This document shows positions 47,801 to 57,787 of a stretch of DNA of 64,000 nucleotides, piece by piece. The stretch is from assembly GCF_021730395.1 (NCBI RefSeq), contig NC_069367.1, positions 20,272,501 to 20,336,500 on the forward strand, written 5' to 3'. This stretch comes from Mercenaria mercenaria (taxonomy: Eukaryota; Mollusca; Bivalvia; Venerida; Veneridae). Each line of letters starts with the position of its first letter. Position 1 is the first letter of the stretch. A program made the position numbers and the translations under genes. Below the pieces are notes generated by a model that did not search any database, was not told the DNA's origin, and saw nothing but the letters and a program-made list of their open reading frames with translations.

Positions 47801-50800
47801 CGCATTACAAGAACAAGTACTATGTTGAACTGAATACTAAGACTCTAGCATTAGGTTTATATCGTCATTACCCACAAAGCCCGTATATCCTTTACTGTAT
47901 CTTATTAAATTCAACATTACATTTTGTTTAAATGGCTTATATTATTTTACAGGTCCAGTCGTAGCTGCTTTAGTAAACCGATTTGGATGTAAAACGATCG
48001 CATTGACAGGGACTTTTATAAGTTTTACCGGATTTTTAGCAAGTACATTTGTCCACTCCTTGTATATAATGTACCTAACATTTGGGTTACTTGCAGGTAA
48101 AAAGTTTCACATAATTACGCTTTCATTCCGTACAAATTATATAATATGAGCAGTGCCATGGGGAAACCAACATAGTGGGTGTGCGACCAGCATGGATCCA
48201 GACCAGCCTGCGCATCCGCGCAGTCTGGTCAGGCTCCATGCTGTTCGCTTTTAAAGCCTATTGGAATTAGAGAAACTGTTAGCGAACAGCATGGATCCTG
48301 ACCAGACTGCGCGGATGCGCAGGCTGGTCTAGATCCATGCTGGTCGCACACCCACTATGTTGGTTTTCCCATGGCACGGCTCATATATACTTCATTTTCT
48401 GGTAAAACGGTTAAACTACATTCACAGTCCGCCTGCTTATCGCAGTAGGGACAGCGCCGGTCTACGGATTGCCGGGTCGTGATTTCGAATCCAAGCATTA
48501 TGTTCTCTGTGACGATTGATAAAACACATTGTGTCTGAAATCATTCGTCCTTCACCTCTTATTCATGAAGGGAAGTTGACAGTTACCTGCAGAGAACAGG
48601 CTAGTACTGGTTAAGAAACCAGGAAAACTAATTACAAAATGAAATACTATTGTTAAATTACTCTCAACCCAAAGTGAACAAACAGATCATTTCATTTTCT
48701 GTTTATGATATCTCAAATGGTTAAACATCATTAATTCATGGTCCTCTCGGATGTGACGGTTACGAAGTGTGAATGAGACACGCCCCCTGTCTTGAGACAC
48801 GGTTAAGGTACTACTCTAGTTGCTTATTCTTGCATGGTACTAGATACGTCTGTCTTCCAGCTTTCGTGACAAATTAGACAAAATAAGTCTAGTATTAGTT
48901 TGTTTGATTTCTATGCTTCAAAAGATTTTCTAACCCAAACAAAATAACGAATGTGCAATGTCCTTATATGTATGTTTTCCGCCAGGGCTTGGTTTTGGAA
49001 TGATGGTGATGCCAGCTGTTGTGATGTTAGCACGCTATTTTGATAAGAGACTGGCTTTTGCCTCCGGGATTGCAGCTATGGGATCTGGGTTTGGGACGCT
49101 TGTTTTTAACCCACTCAGTAAAGTAAGTTTGAGTTTAGTATATTATGTTATGAGGAAATTTGTATTGTTTGATATTAGAAATTAAGGTTGTGATTACAAA
49201 CGAGTGTACGTATGGCTATATATAGTTGTAAGAGCAGACACGGAACAAAATGCTCGAGTAACTACAAGAAACTACTTGTACTGCTCGATGACGAACATGT
49301 GTTTTGATGCTCAAAAATAGCAACGCCTCTTTTGTGTGGAATTGTTTTATTGTAAAATTTACAAGTAATTTCATTATTTCAGCAGTATCTTAGTTTGGTA
49401 CATTAAATTCAGCCGAAGTTTGTCTGGGCGTGTTATAACACATTACCGTATAACTGGTTATTTCTGCGGGTGCAAATTTTTGCGTTTTGGTCATGAAAAT
49501 GGGTATACTAATTTCTGCGATTTTAATTTCTACGGATTTCCGTAGAGAGGTTAATTTAATTTCTGCGTTTATCCATGGAGAGTTGCTTTAATGTTTGGGA
49601 CATGGCTCTGTATAGTGAGGTACAAGTTACAAGGTTTAAAATTTATTTCATGCATAAAATACAGTTAAAACCTTTCTAACAAGGTATTTCAGCAGAGCCA
49701 TTTTACAAATCTTGCTTAACTATTGCAAACACCAAACTGGCTAAACTTGATTGTACACGATAAACTGATAAGGTCTTTTGTGCTTTACTGCTTTATCGAT
49801 AAAAGTTAAGCGAGGGGCTACTAGCGGGATACGTGTATTGATTAAGTAATTTAAAGTATACAGGTAAAAAGAGGAGACAAAAGGGGCGATCCGATATACG
49901 AAACTACGAAATATTAGCGAATTTAATTTTTGCGGCTGGAAGAGACCCGCAAAATACCGCAGAAATTACCTACCCACAGAAACAACCAGTTATACGGTAT
50001 CTTAAGTTAATAGAAACCGTTCATACATACTGCTTTCAATGAGGACTGAAATCATAACACATTGATCTGAGTTCTAAACATAATCCGACATTTTATTCGT
50101 AGGTCCTAATTGATAAGTATACCTGGCGTGGAACTCTTCTTATTGAAGCCGGCATTGTATTAAATGGGTTAGTGTGTGCGCTCGTTATGAAATCACCAAA
50201 GAAAATATCAGAAAATATGTACGTAAATGAAGAGACTATTAGAGAAGATGACAAAGAAACTAAATCGGTTCCTGCGGTTGACCAGTATCATGGTGCACCA
50301 AATAACCATTCGGTTGATGCACAAGAATTGCTGGATGTAAACATTAGATCTAAAGTTGAAAACGTAGAAACAAATACATATTCACATATTGTTCATAAGC
50401 CAATAAAGTCCTGTAAGGACACAGAGGACCATATCAGATATATTGAGAGTCCACATGGAAACACAATGAATTTAAAAGAAGATACAGATCAAGGCGAAGT
50501 AAAAGAAACATACGAAACAGATGTTGATGTTACCTTTCCTTTAATAACAACTACAAATGAAATTATGAACAAAGTAAATGACAGCCCATTGAGTATTTCA
50601 GATACATCAAAATGTGAAAACAAATGTTCAAAAGAAAATGATCTTACCACAATGTGTGCAGACAATGATGGTAAAATCTGTCAAGAAAGTTCAGTTGAAG
50701 TTTTCACGAGAACAGACACTACGAAAACGGTCAAAATTCACAATACAGAAGTGCCATCTATTGAAATGAAAGAGGAAACCAAGTTTATTAACTACACAAA

Positions 50801-53800
50801 TAAGACAGAAAACGTTGATAATGAAAAATGTGAAACAGATAACCGGCGATGGTTTAGTTTAGCACCACTAAAGAATACAGGATTTCTTGTCTTCCTTCTA
50901 TCTGGAATTCTTATTGAGATGTCATTAAACACGCCATTTATATTCTTGCCTGATATGATGCTTCATAAGGGATTTGAAAAACAAGATGCTGTTTGGATGC
51001 TTTTTATCATAGGTAAAGTTTTTTTTATATAAGAAACTGGTGAGAATCTAAAACGAATGAATGCTGTCAGGATATATTCAGGCAATTCCGACTTTGAAAG
51101 CCCAGTTGAATATCTTTGTTACTGATTTTGTATGATGCCTTGTAATGAACTATTTTTATAAGAAATAGAATCTGTAAGAAGATCCTTTAGAAAATGACAA
51201 GGAAATGTCAAAATATTAGAACGTAACCAACAGTTTTTAATATTGATTTTCATTTTCAGGTTTGGTCAGTACTCTAAGCCGTATTGTTATTGGTTTCATT
51301 GCTGATCTACAATTTGTGAATCGTGTAAAGTTGTGTAACTCCATCGTTGTTCTCAACGGAGTTTTTGTCGTCTTATGCCCTTTCTGCTCCAACTACGCTT
51401 CTTTTGTAGCGTTTTCTGTTCTGTTTGGATTTTCTGCAGGTAAGACCTTTTACGGTGATTGCTACAACTGAAGTTATGAACAAAGTAAGACAAAGTAAAA
51501 GTTATCCAAACGATCTACCTTTACCCACAGACGTAATATGACTTGAATATGTCTCGCTTCACAAACATAATATCTTTAACTTCTGATTTGTATTAGTTAT
51601 AAGTCAGAATGTAAAAGCATACATGTATTTGTAATCATGCATATGCCTTACTCCAGTCTTAATTATGACTAAGTTTGTTGATGTTAAGCTTGTAACGTGA
51701 AAAAAAAACCTTATAGACTTTAACACAGTAAACTCGGTTAACAGAAAATCTCGGTTATAAGGAACTCAATTTTTCAGGCCCGATTTTCCTTCTATGCATT
51801 TCATTTGAAAAACACACGAATATAACAAACTCGGATAAAGCGCAAACTTGGTTACAAGGAACACATTTCTATGTCCCAACACATTTTACTGGTTTATAAC
51901 GAACTTTTTCCAGATTTATTTCCATTGGTAACATTTTAAAGCATGCAGATTTATAAATTCGAATCGTAGCTAATTTTGTTTTATGAAAAATCTATATCCC
52001 AAATAGTGATTTGTTGAACAAAATCATTGTTTGGACTTCATATGCGAGGGAACTATATTACGAGGATGCTCGTGTTATACTAATACGCATTTTAACGACA
52101 GACGATTACTTTATTCAAGAGCAAATCTGTTTGAGATATATTATTTCGATTCTAACACATCATAAACGTGATAAAGGATTATTAACTACATCCTTGACGA
52201 AATTCGCCAATACTTGTTTCTTTTCCAACGCGCCGCCGTGATGTTTGACGCTAAGACGTAATAACTGTGACGTAAAAATGAGTTGATGCATAATAACAAA
52301 TTTCAGTCTTCTTTGTTTAATAAAAAAACAAATCGGGTCGTGTTAAAATACATTATATCTATGATCAATCATGTATGGAAAGCCGATGCGCCATGCTAAT
52401 TACAAAATGCTAAATGAAAAATATTTAATGCTAAATGCCAATTACTTAATGCTGAATGCCAGAAACTTTTAAAATGCTTAATGCTACATTGTACATATCA
52501 AATGCCATATGCCATATCCTTACTGCTAAATGCCAAATGCTAAATGTAAAATAATCTATTCTTATTGCCAAATGATAAATGTAAAATAATCTATGCTAAA
52601 TGCCAAATGCTAAATGTAAAATAATCTATGCTTATTGCCAAATGATAAATGCTAACTGTCAATTTGCTTTAACTTTGCAGGTTAAAGTGGAATTATGCGC
52701 ATTTTTCAAGTAAAGATGCAGCTGAAACAGACGTGTGTGTAAGAAGGGTCGAGGAAATTATACCTTTTAACCCAATATACCAAACTCTTCCTGTTACCAG
52801 TACGAAATAATAACTTTCCAAATATGACTTTTCTTATTTTGACTGGGGCAGTCTTTTTAAGAAAAGTCAAACTGCGCGCAGGAGTTGCTTCCCTTCAACT
52901 TCAGTAACCTCTACCTATAGGTAAGGGAAATCACTATGTAGAAGATTGAAGAAAAGATCTATTATTTTATTAATGCGATTTCTTTATTTCTAAAGCATCG
53001 ACTTCAAATACTTATACGGCATTATCTTTAATTTAACACATTTAAATGTACAGCAACCGAAAATTGCTTTTATAAAACATTCACCAAAAAGACACTATGT
53101 GCAGTATGAAGCGCCTAATGCCACTTTAATGATCTGTATCCCTTAAACCAATGACTACTTTAAATCGCATGAAAACATCAAAGTTCTATCTGTCTACTTC
53201 GAAGCAATAACATGTTCTTTAGATCATGGGAACATAGGACTATATTTTTTCACTCTAAATTGTTTAGAGATTGTTTTTAAGTTATGTAACATAGGCTAAT
53301 GGCTAAAGGATGCATTCATACACTGATACATTCAGCTCTTTATCTGAATAAGTAGTAAGCAATTAATATTTGGCATTTATTGTTTCATATTTTGCAATTA
53401 ACAATTATCATTTATCGTTTGACCATTTCCATTAACAGTCAATATTTGACATTAAGTGTATAGCAAATAGTATTTTACACTATTTGTCATTTTACTACGT
53501 TTTACTGCGCCTGGCAACTTGCTCAGCGCGTGGACGGGTCTGCGGTGAACTACGTTGAACTAGCTTAAGTACAGGCAGCCTCGAATAACTACGTTTAGCT
53601 ACGGATCAATACGCATGACTACGTACGTACAACGTACGTGTCAGTACGGATAACTACGTTTTAGTACGTTTAACTTCGGATGAATAAGTTTCAACCAAGT
53701 TGGACTAAAGTCACGCTCAAATGGCTACGGATCGCTCAAACTTTTGTGCATGTTCAAAGGTTGGAGAAACTTGCAAGTTTGGGATAAGTTTTGAATACGT

Positions 53801-55384
53801 TTTGACCAAGTGTTGGTACGGACTGATACGGAATACTACATTGATGTACGATTCAGGTACGGATCGATACGGATTACTACGTTTCTATCCGTGGCTAGAT
53901 GAAGCTATCCGCGCCGTATGTGTGACTGGGGTATTACCTCGGATATAGCAAACACATTTTTGTGACCTCGGCGAGTTCCCTATAACAAAGATTTTGAGAC
54001 TTCGATGGAATTTGATAGAGCGTTGGTCTTCCATATTGTTGACCACGGTTGCTGAAACCGTATGTTAGGTTTCACGTTACACCGACACAGTATTGGCTTT
54101 CCAGATTTAATTGTTATGGAAGGTACAGATTATTCAGACAATGTTGACCCATCATTCTCCCGCTAGCTTTTGATGGCTTCAACATATGAACAATCTCTAC
54201 AACTCGATCTAATACGGTGAGAGATAAGTGATTCAAAGTTAGCAGCGCCAACCACTGGGCCAATGAGGCTGTCACAACACTAATTCTGACTTGTTTTACT
54301 TCAGGTAGCTCCAGCTCACTGCGATACGTTCTCATACCAGATTTATTCGGCATTGATATGATTGCAGATTTCTTTGGAATTAACATGTTCTTCAGCGCAT
54401 TTGCAGCTTTTATTGGTTTACCAAAAGCAGGTGAGGTTCACATTAAGTTAATTTGATTAATTGATATAATATCAAATGGTTAATGGGGAATGTCGTATAA
54501 ACCATTGGAATTACCTTTATTTATGAGTGTTTTAATTCATATGTGCATATGACCGCAATAGTGGCATTTTAAGGGACATGTGTCAAGTTGTACATTAGTG
54601 TAACTATATTCCTCTTGTTTAACATACACTTTTATGAAGAAAAATATACACCTTCCGAATTACACACACCAATATGACATCTATATATCCAATATACATC
54701 TGCTTTACACACATACTTTTTACACACACCGATATAAACGTAAACTACACATCGATATGACGTTGAACTGTACTCCCACGCCGATATGATGTTTAACTAT
54801 TATAATCCTTCTGTTTTACAAACATCGATATGACTTTTATCTATACTACTTCTGTATTACACACATGACTTTCTGTACAAAGTTTAACTATACTCCTTTG
54901 GTTTTACACACATTGATATGACTTTTAACTAGCTTCCTGTTTTACACGGATATGAAGTATATCTTCTACTCCTGCTGTTTTACACACACCTATATGAAGA
55001 TTTGCTATATACCTGTTTTACACACACCTATATGAAATTTACCTACTCCTATTTTACACACATTTGTCCGCTTATTTAATCCAAAGAAAGCTTTTAGGCA
55101 TAAAACTCATTTGATCACTTTGTCTTTAGATCTACTTTTATATTTATAATAATATCATAAATTCTGCATTTCGAAAAAAATAGCTGAGCAATTTTAAGTC
55201 CTATGCATGTAAAGAAACATTAAAACGCTTGACATTTTTAATTGCAGGTGCATTATATGACGCTACAGACAATTACATGGTTCCGTTTGTTGTTGCTGGA
55301 GCTGAACTGACTGTCAGTGGAAGTTTGCTATTTCTTATACCATTTGTTCAAAGTTGCAGCAAAGTTCCTCTTCAAACTAAATAA
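41652..55384 (+). CDS. MCT-B: SLC16/monocarboxylate-transporter-like protein (7 exons)
   Basis: Join 41652-41841, 47953-48096, 48986-49122, 50103-51012, 51260-51439, 54305-54430 and 55248-55384 gives 607 aa. Paralogue of MCT-A with the same borders and intron phases. The start is the ATG that opens MTERPDGGWGW; the short leader CCAATTCTAGAGCCAGAA before it is also conserved with MCT-A. RYFDKR (128-133) is preceded by the canonical hydrophobic PAVVM. The loop between TM6 and TM7 is about 220 residues and codes a basic NRRW before TM7. TM8 again has Arg (R468) without the lactate-carrier Asp. Family knowledge supports a proton-linked or facilitative carrier of small organic acids, thyroid-hormone-like or aromatic compounds; the sequence does not decide between these. 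Ends SKVPLQTK-stop. Confidence 0.9.
41842..42756. other. MCT-B intron 1, 5' part
   Basis: AT-rich; no supported feature. Confidence 0.4.
42757..43255 (-). mobile_element. MITE of the 18078 family, copy 2
   Basis: Reversed relative to copy 1. Ends GGAATACAAACACTAAATAG and, on the other strand, GGTTATAACACACTAAATAG. TTAA flanks both ends (42753-42756, 43256-43259) as a 4-bp target duplication. A T run of about 25 sits inside at 42846. Shared interior words include CCGCCATTATGCGA. Confidence 0.85.
43609..43712. repeat. Foldback in MCT-B intron 1
   Basis: AAAGGTGCTGATGGAAATAT is matched inversely by ATATTATTTTCACCCGCACC with small changes; the arms are about 28 bp. The loop contains GGGGTTACCC and GTTACCCCCC. 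Confidence 0.6.
43720..45150. other. MCT-B intron 1, unassigned part
   Basis: No supported feature. A 60-codon ORF at 44671-44853 has no recognisable family and no splice context. Confidence 0.4.
45156..45285. repeat. Flanking direct repeat, left copy
   Basis: Contains TTCTGGTCCTTAGGGATCAT, AGTATAATAGAATTCGGCTT and GGTGTTGCACTTTTCATTAC. A diverged copy in the same orientation lies at 47580-47695, beyond the tandem-repeat block. Confidence 0.6.
45304..47090 (+). mobile_element. Dispersed element with ~155-bp tandem units (pearl/Helitron-like)
   Basis: Opens with a perfect hairpin (AGTCCCC...GGGGACT, 45304-45338, inner CTGGTT/AACCAG), then GTCCGTCCGTCCGTCC, then about 11 units. Each carries CCATAACTCTCCCATCCATG, a TTGGCACAAATGTTCCCCAT block and AAAGGTCAAGGTCACAATTG. 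Hairpin plus inner tandem array plus unique flank is the plan of bivalve pearl-type elements; calling it Helitron-like is inference. The ORFs inside are repeat artefacts. Confidence 0.75.
47580..47695. repeat. Flanking direct repeat, right copy
   Basis: TTCTGGTTCTTTCGATTCGT, ACAATAGAATTACGCTTTAG and GGCGTTGCACATTTCATTTC correspond in order to the left copy at 45156-45285. Confidence 0.6.
47953..48096 (+). CDS. MCT-B exon 2 (TM2-TM4)
   Basis: Codes residues 64-111 (GPVVAALVNRFGCKTIALTG onward). Acceptor TTTTACAG, donor GCAG|GTAAAA. Same length and phase as in MCT-A. Confidence 0.89.
48145..48386. mobile_element. Near-palindromic 240-bp MITE in MCT-B intron 2
   Basis: The whole segment folds on itself: ATATGAGCAGTGCCATGG at the left pairs with CCATGGCACGGCTCATAT at the right, and inner arms include GACCAGCATGGATCCAGACC. 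The spacer around 48255 is short. AT/TA bases flank it. No protein. Confidence 0.85.
48427..48660 (+). mobile_element. tRNA-derived SINE
   Basis: A degraded tRNA-like head (GTCTACGGATTGCCGGGTCG, B-box-like TTTCGAATCC) is followed by TGTCTGAAATCATTCGTCC and a body with CAGAGAACAGGCTAGTACTG and TGAAATACTATTG. The head and first body block match the fragment at 16158-16296. Confidence 0.72.
48986..49122 (+). CDS. MCT-B exon 3 (TM4-TM5, RYFDKR motif)
   Basis: Codes residues 112-157 (GLGFGMMVMPAVVMLARYFD onward). Acceptor TTTTCCGCCAG, donor AAA|GTAAGT, phase 0. Confidence 0.9.
49446..49997. mobile_element. 552-bp TIR MITE in MCT-B intron 3
   Basis: The inverted ends CCGTATAACTGGTTATTTCT and CCGTATAACTGGTTGTTTCT are flanked by TA on both sides (49444-49445, 49998-49999). 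Inside, TAATTTCTGCG-like motifs recur in both orientations. Non-coding; Tc1/mariner-like by its TA target, which is inference. Confidence 0.8.
50103..51012 (+). CDS. MCT-B exon 4 (TM6, large cytoplasmic loop, TM7)
   Basis: Codes residues 158-460. Opens VLIDKYTWRGTLLIEAGIVL. The loop is 16 residues longer than in MCT-A and shares islands KSCKDTEDHIRYIESP, PLITTTNEIMNKV and LSISDTS. Ends KQDAVWMLFIIG. Acceptor TTATTCGTAG, donor AG|GTAAAG, phase 1. Confidence 0.9.
51260..51439 (+). CDS. MCT-B exon 5 (TM8-TM10)
   Basis: Codes residues 461-520 (GLVSTLSRIVIGFIADLQFV onward). Acceptor CATTTTCAG, donor GCAG|GTAAGA. Contains the 59-bp identity block shared with MCT-A. Confidence 0.9.
51720..51915. 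repeat. Degenerate AACTCGGTTATAA-type repeat in intron 5
   Basis: Phrases such as ACTCGGTTAACAG, CTCGGTTATAAGGAAC, ACTCGGATAAAGC and TTGGTTACAAGGAAC recur. Possibly a decayed transposon end region; not assigned. Confidence 0.4.
52385..52670. repeat. AATGCTAAATGCC low-complexity repeat in intron 5
   Basis: Multiple AAATGCTAAATG and AATGCCAAATGC words, including a ~60-bp unit (GTAAAATAATCTATGC...) present about three times. Confidence 0.8.
53545..53900. repeat. TACGGATNACTACG-rich stretch in intron 5
   Basis: TACG, CGTA, ACTACGTT and TACGGAT recur every 10-15 bp without a fixed period. The 75-codon ORF over it has no recognisable family. Confidence 0.6.
54305..54430 (+). CDS. MCT-B exon 6 (TM10-TM11)
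   Basis: Codes residues 521-562 (GSSSSLRYVLIPDLFGIDMI ... FIGLPKAG). Acceptor TTTACTTCAG, donor GCAG|GTGAGG. Confidence 0.9.
54590..55060. repeat. Degenerate TTTTACACACA minisatellite in MCT-B intron 6
   Basis: About 11 loose units combining TTTTACACACACC, TATATGA and TTTAACTATACTCCT at 35-50-bp spacing. Unlike the MCT-A intron 6 array, so the two introns were colonised separately. Confidence 0.7.
55248..55384 (+). CDS. MCT-B exon 7 (TM12, stop)
   Basis: Codes residues 563-607 (GALYDATDNYMVPFVVAGAE onward). Acceptor TTAATTGCAG, stop TAA 55382-55384. One codon shorter than in MCT-A. Confidence 0.9.
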
Positions 55385-55709
55385 TGCTATTAACAAATAC
55401 ACACTGTTAGATCAACGCCACTGTTGCTTCCTATACTTTTTTGCAGAAGTAATATTTGCTGTTGTAAATAGTATGCTTTAAAATAGCTTAAGATGATGTT
55501 GCCGACCGTATCATTCATCAAGATGGAGTTGTTGCTACTGTGTAATCGGCGATTCTGAACTCATTTTCACGAAATGAAAAAGAAGAGGCGTACATCTGAC
55601 ATGTAATTTTTACTCATTATTTGTAACTAAAAAGGCAATTGGAGTATTATTGATAACTTATTATGTAAATTGAACATCGCAATCTGTTTTTTATGGAGTT
55701 GCAAAATGT

Positions 55710-55715
55710 AATAAA
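55710..55715 (+). other. Likely polyadenylation signal of MCT-B
   Basis: AATAAA 326 bp after the stop codon; no earlier canonical signal was noticed. Confidence 0.45.
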
Positions 55716-55899
55716 TTATCTGCATGTGTTAACACGCTTGTGTCATATATCTAGGGCTCACTATATGAGTAAAGTAAAAGGGATACAGTATAGATCTTTT
55801 GACAATATGGCTTTTATCCTACCCTCATACAAGATATAGCACAAAATCGGCCTGCCTAATAAACTTTGCTTTATTAGTCAGTGTCAAGATATCACTTTT

Positions 55900-56210
55900 G
55901 CGGGAACTTTTGAAATCACATATTTTATCAAAATTTTGCATTGAAACCATCACCATTGTATTGGAAATGCTTGAACTTAGAAAATGAGTGGTCAAATTAT
56001 AGGTTTTTATCCAGAAACAAAAATGTTATTGCTATTTTTCACTTTTACAGCACTTCAGCCCGGGAAATTTTGAAAACACACTTTTTCCGAATTTTTCACA
56101 GAAACCGTTATCATTGTATTGGAAATGTTCTAACTAAGAAAATAAGTGGTAATGTCAAATGTTTTTATCCAGAAACAAAAAAGTTATTGCATTTTTTCAA
56201 TTTTATTCAT
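55900..56210. repeat. ~165-bp direct duplication
   Basis: GGAAATGCTTGAACTTAGAA AATGAGTGGT near 55960 recurs as GGAAATGTTCTAACTAAGAA AATAAGTGGT near 56120. TTTTTATCCAGAAACAAAAA also appears twice. An old tandem duplication. Confidence 0.65.
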
Positions 56211-56318
56211 AAATAGAATTGCACTTGCAAACGTCATAAATTATATAACGTCAAGTATGCACGCTGTTGCTCTTTCCAACGACTTTTTATCCCTATTTTC
56301 TGAACAGGTAGGATAATC

Positions 56319-56462
56319 AGAATATAAGATTACTGTCTGAAAAATTTAAATTTATTAGGCTCGTCTACGAAAAAATATATGGCTCGGCACAGCCTCGCCT
56401 AATATATTTTCTTCAACTCGCCTGATAAATTTAAATCTATCAGACAGTAACTTAATATTCTC
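56319..56462. repeat. Foldback MITE-like element
   Basis: AGAATATAAGATTACTGTCT at the left is matched inversely by AGACAGTAACTTAATATTCT at the right; the imperfect arms are about 65 bp with a short GC-richer loop. Non-coding. Confidence 0.75.
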
Positions 56463-57173
56463 TATTTACCTATCATATATAAAAAAGAAGGCAAGTACAC
56501 ATGTACTAAGATTATTGAAATGTTAAACAAAATATTGTACTGAAACTCAGCTTTTAACATACTTTTGTATCAATGTCATAAAAGGTTGCATAAAAAATGA
56601 CTGATCTCATTACAGGCGTTCCATATTTCTTTTACAGGATATCGACATAACCAATAATTTCAGGTATTCTGAAGTGGATATTTCAACATGATGTTACTAG
56701 CACTTAAATGTGTTAAAAATGTTACTAGCAAGACGTCCCTCACCAAATTTCATAAAGCGAAGTATGAACAAAGAAAAAAACAACATGTAGGCTAACATGT
56801 AACATTTTATGATCAATAAAGTTTATAAAGTGTTTTCATCGAACTTAAACAAACAAATCGAAATAAAATTACATTTTTTCCTTCAACAATATCCTTGTAA
56901 AATGTTTATGATAAAATGAAAATACTAAAATCGGTATTTTAATGTCTTTCTGAGATCTGCGTCCAACATGAACGTTTTTCTGACGTCTATTAAAATGTTT
57001 AGCCCCAAGCAGAAATTATTATACGTAAGTATTTTTGAGCTTTGTAGTTTTAGATCTGCTCTCCCTGAATAAAACATGTGTAAATCTGCAGACATGTGTA
57101 GATCTGTAAAAGAAAAACAACATTTAATATTGGCATTCTCATTACCTTCCTTTACACATACAAAAGAAGTCAT

Positions 57174-57300
57174 ACGACCTAGCTGTAGAAGCGGGAGGTC
57201 GAGGGTTCGTTCCCCAGCTGCGTCATACCAAAAACATGAAAAATGGTACCAGCTTGGTGCTCAGTATCAAAAGGGAAACTGGTTTATCTCGTTTCAGGAA
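57174..57300 (+). mobile_element. tRNA-derived SINE fragment
   Basis: GGTCGAGGGTTCGTTCCCCA contains a B-box-like GGTTCGTTCC; a body with CAGCTTGGTGCTCAGTATCA follows. The head is too incomplete for a tRNA gene. Confidence 0.55.
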
Positions 57301-57787
57301 TGAGGTGTCGAGAGTCATTAAAATAACTTGTTTCACAATCGACCTAAAATAAATTGGTACAATTAAACGAAGCCCATGCGCTACAGGAATTACCTCCATC
57401 TATAAATATCATACATTAATTGTCAATGATAAGGACTCACACAAAGGAAGTACTGCAAAACAAGGATTCATTATGAAGAAAAATTATGAGTAAAAAACAA
57501 CTAAAAAGGAGGAAGGAGTGTAAAAATAACCTACGTTGCCAAATAAAGACTCCGTTTATAAATAAACGTTCGGTTTTACTCATGATTTTGCATTTTTACA
57601 CGGGTAAATTACGTCAGTGTTCATGTGTATGAAGACACCTCACTGCGTTTACTAATGACTTTTATGATGAGATATGTCAGATATCTACAGAAGCTCAGTG
57701 GGGACACGAGATACAATAAAAGAAAAAAGTTAATCCGTGGCCACGAGATATAAAAAAGAAAAAAAAGTTAATTCGGCCAGAGATATT

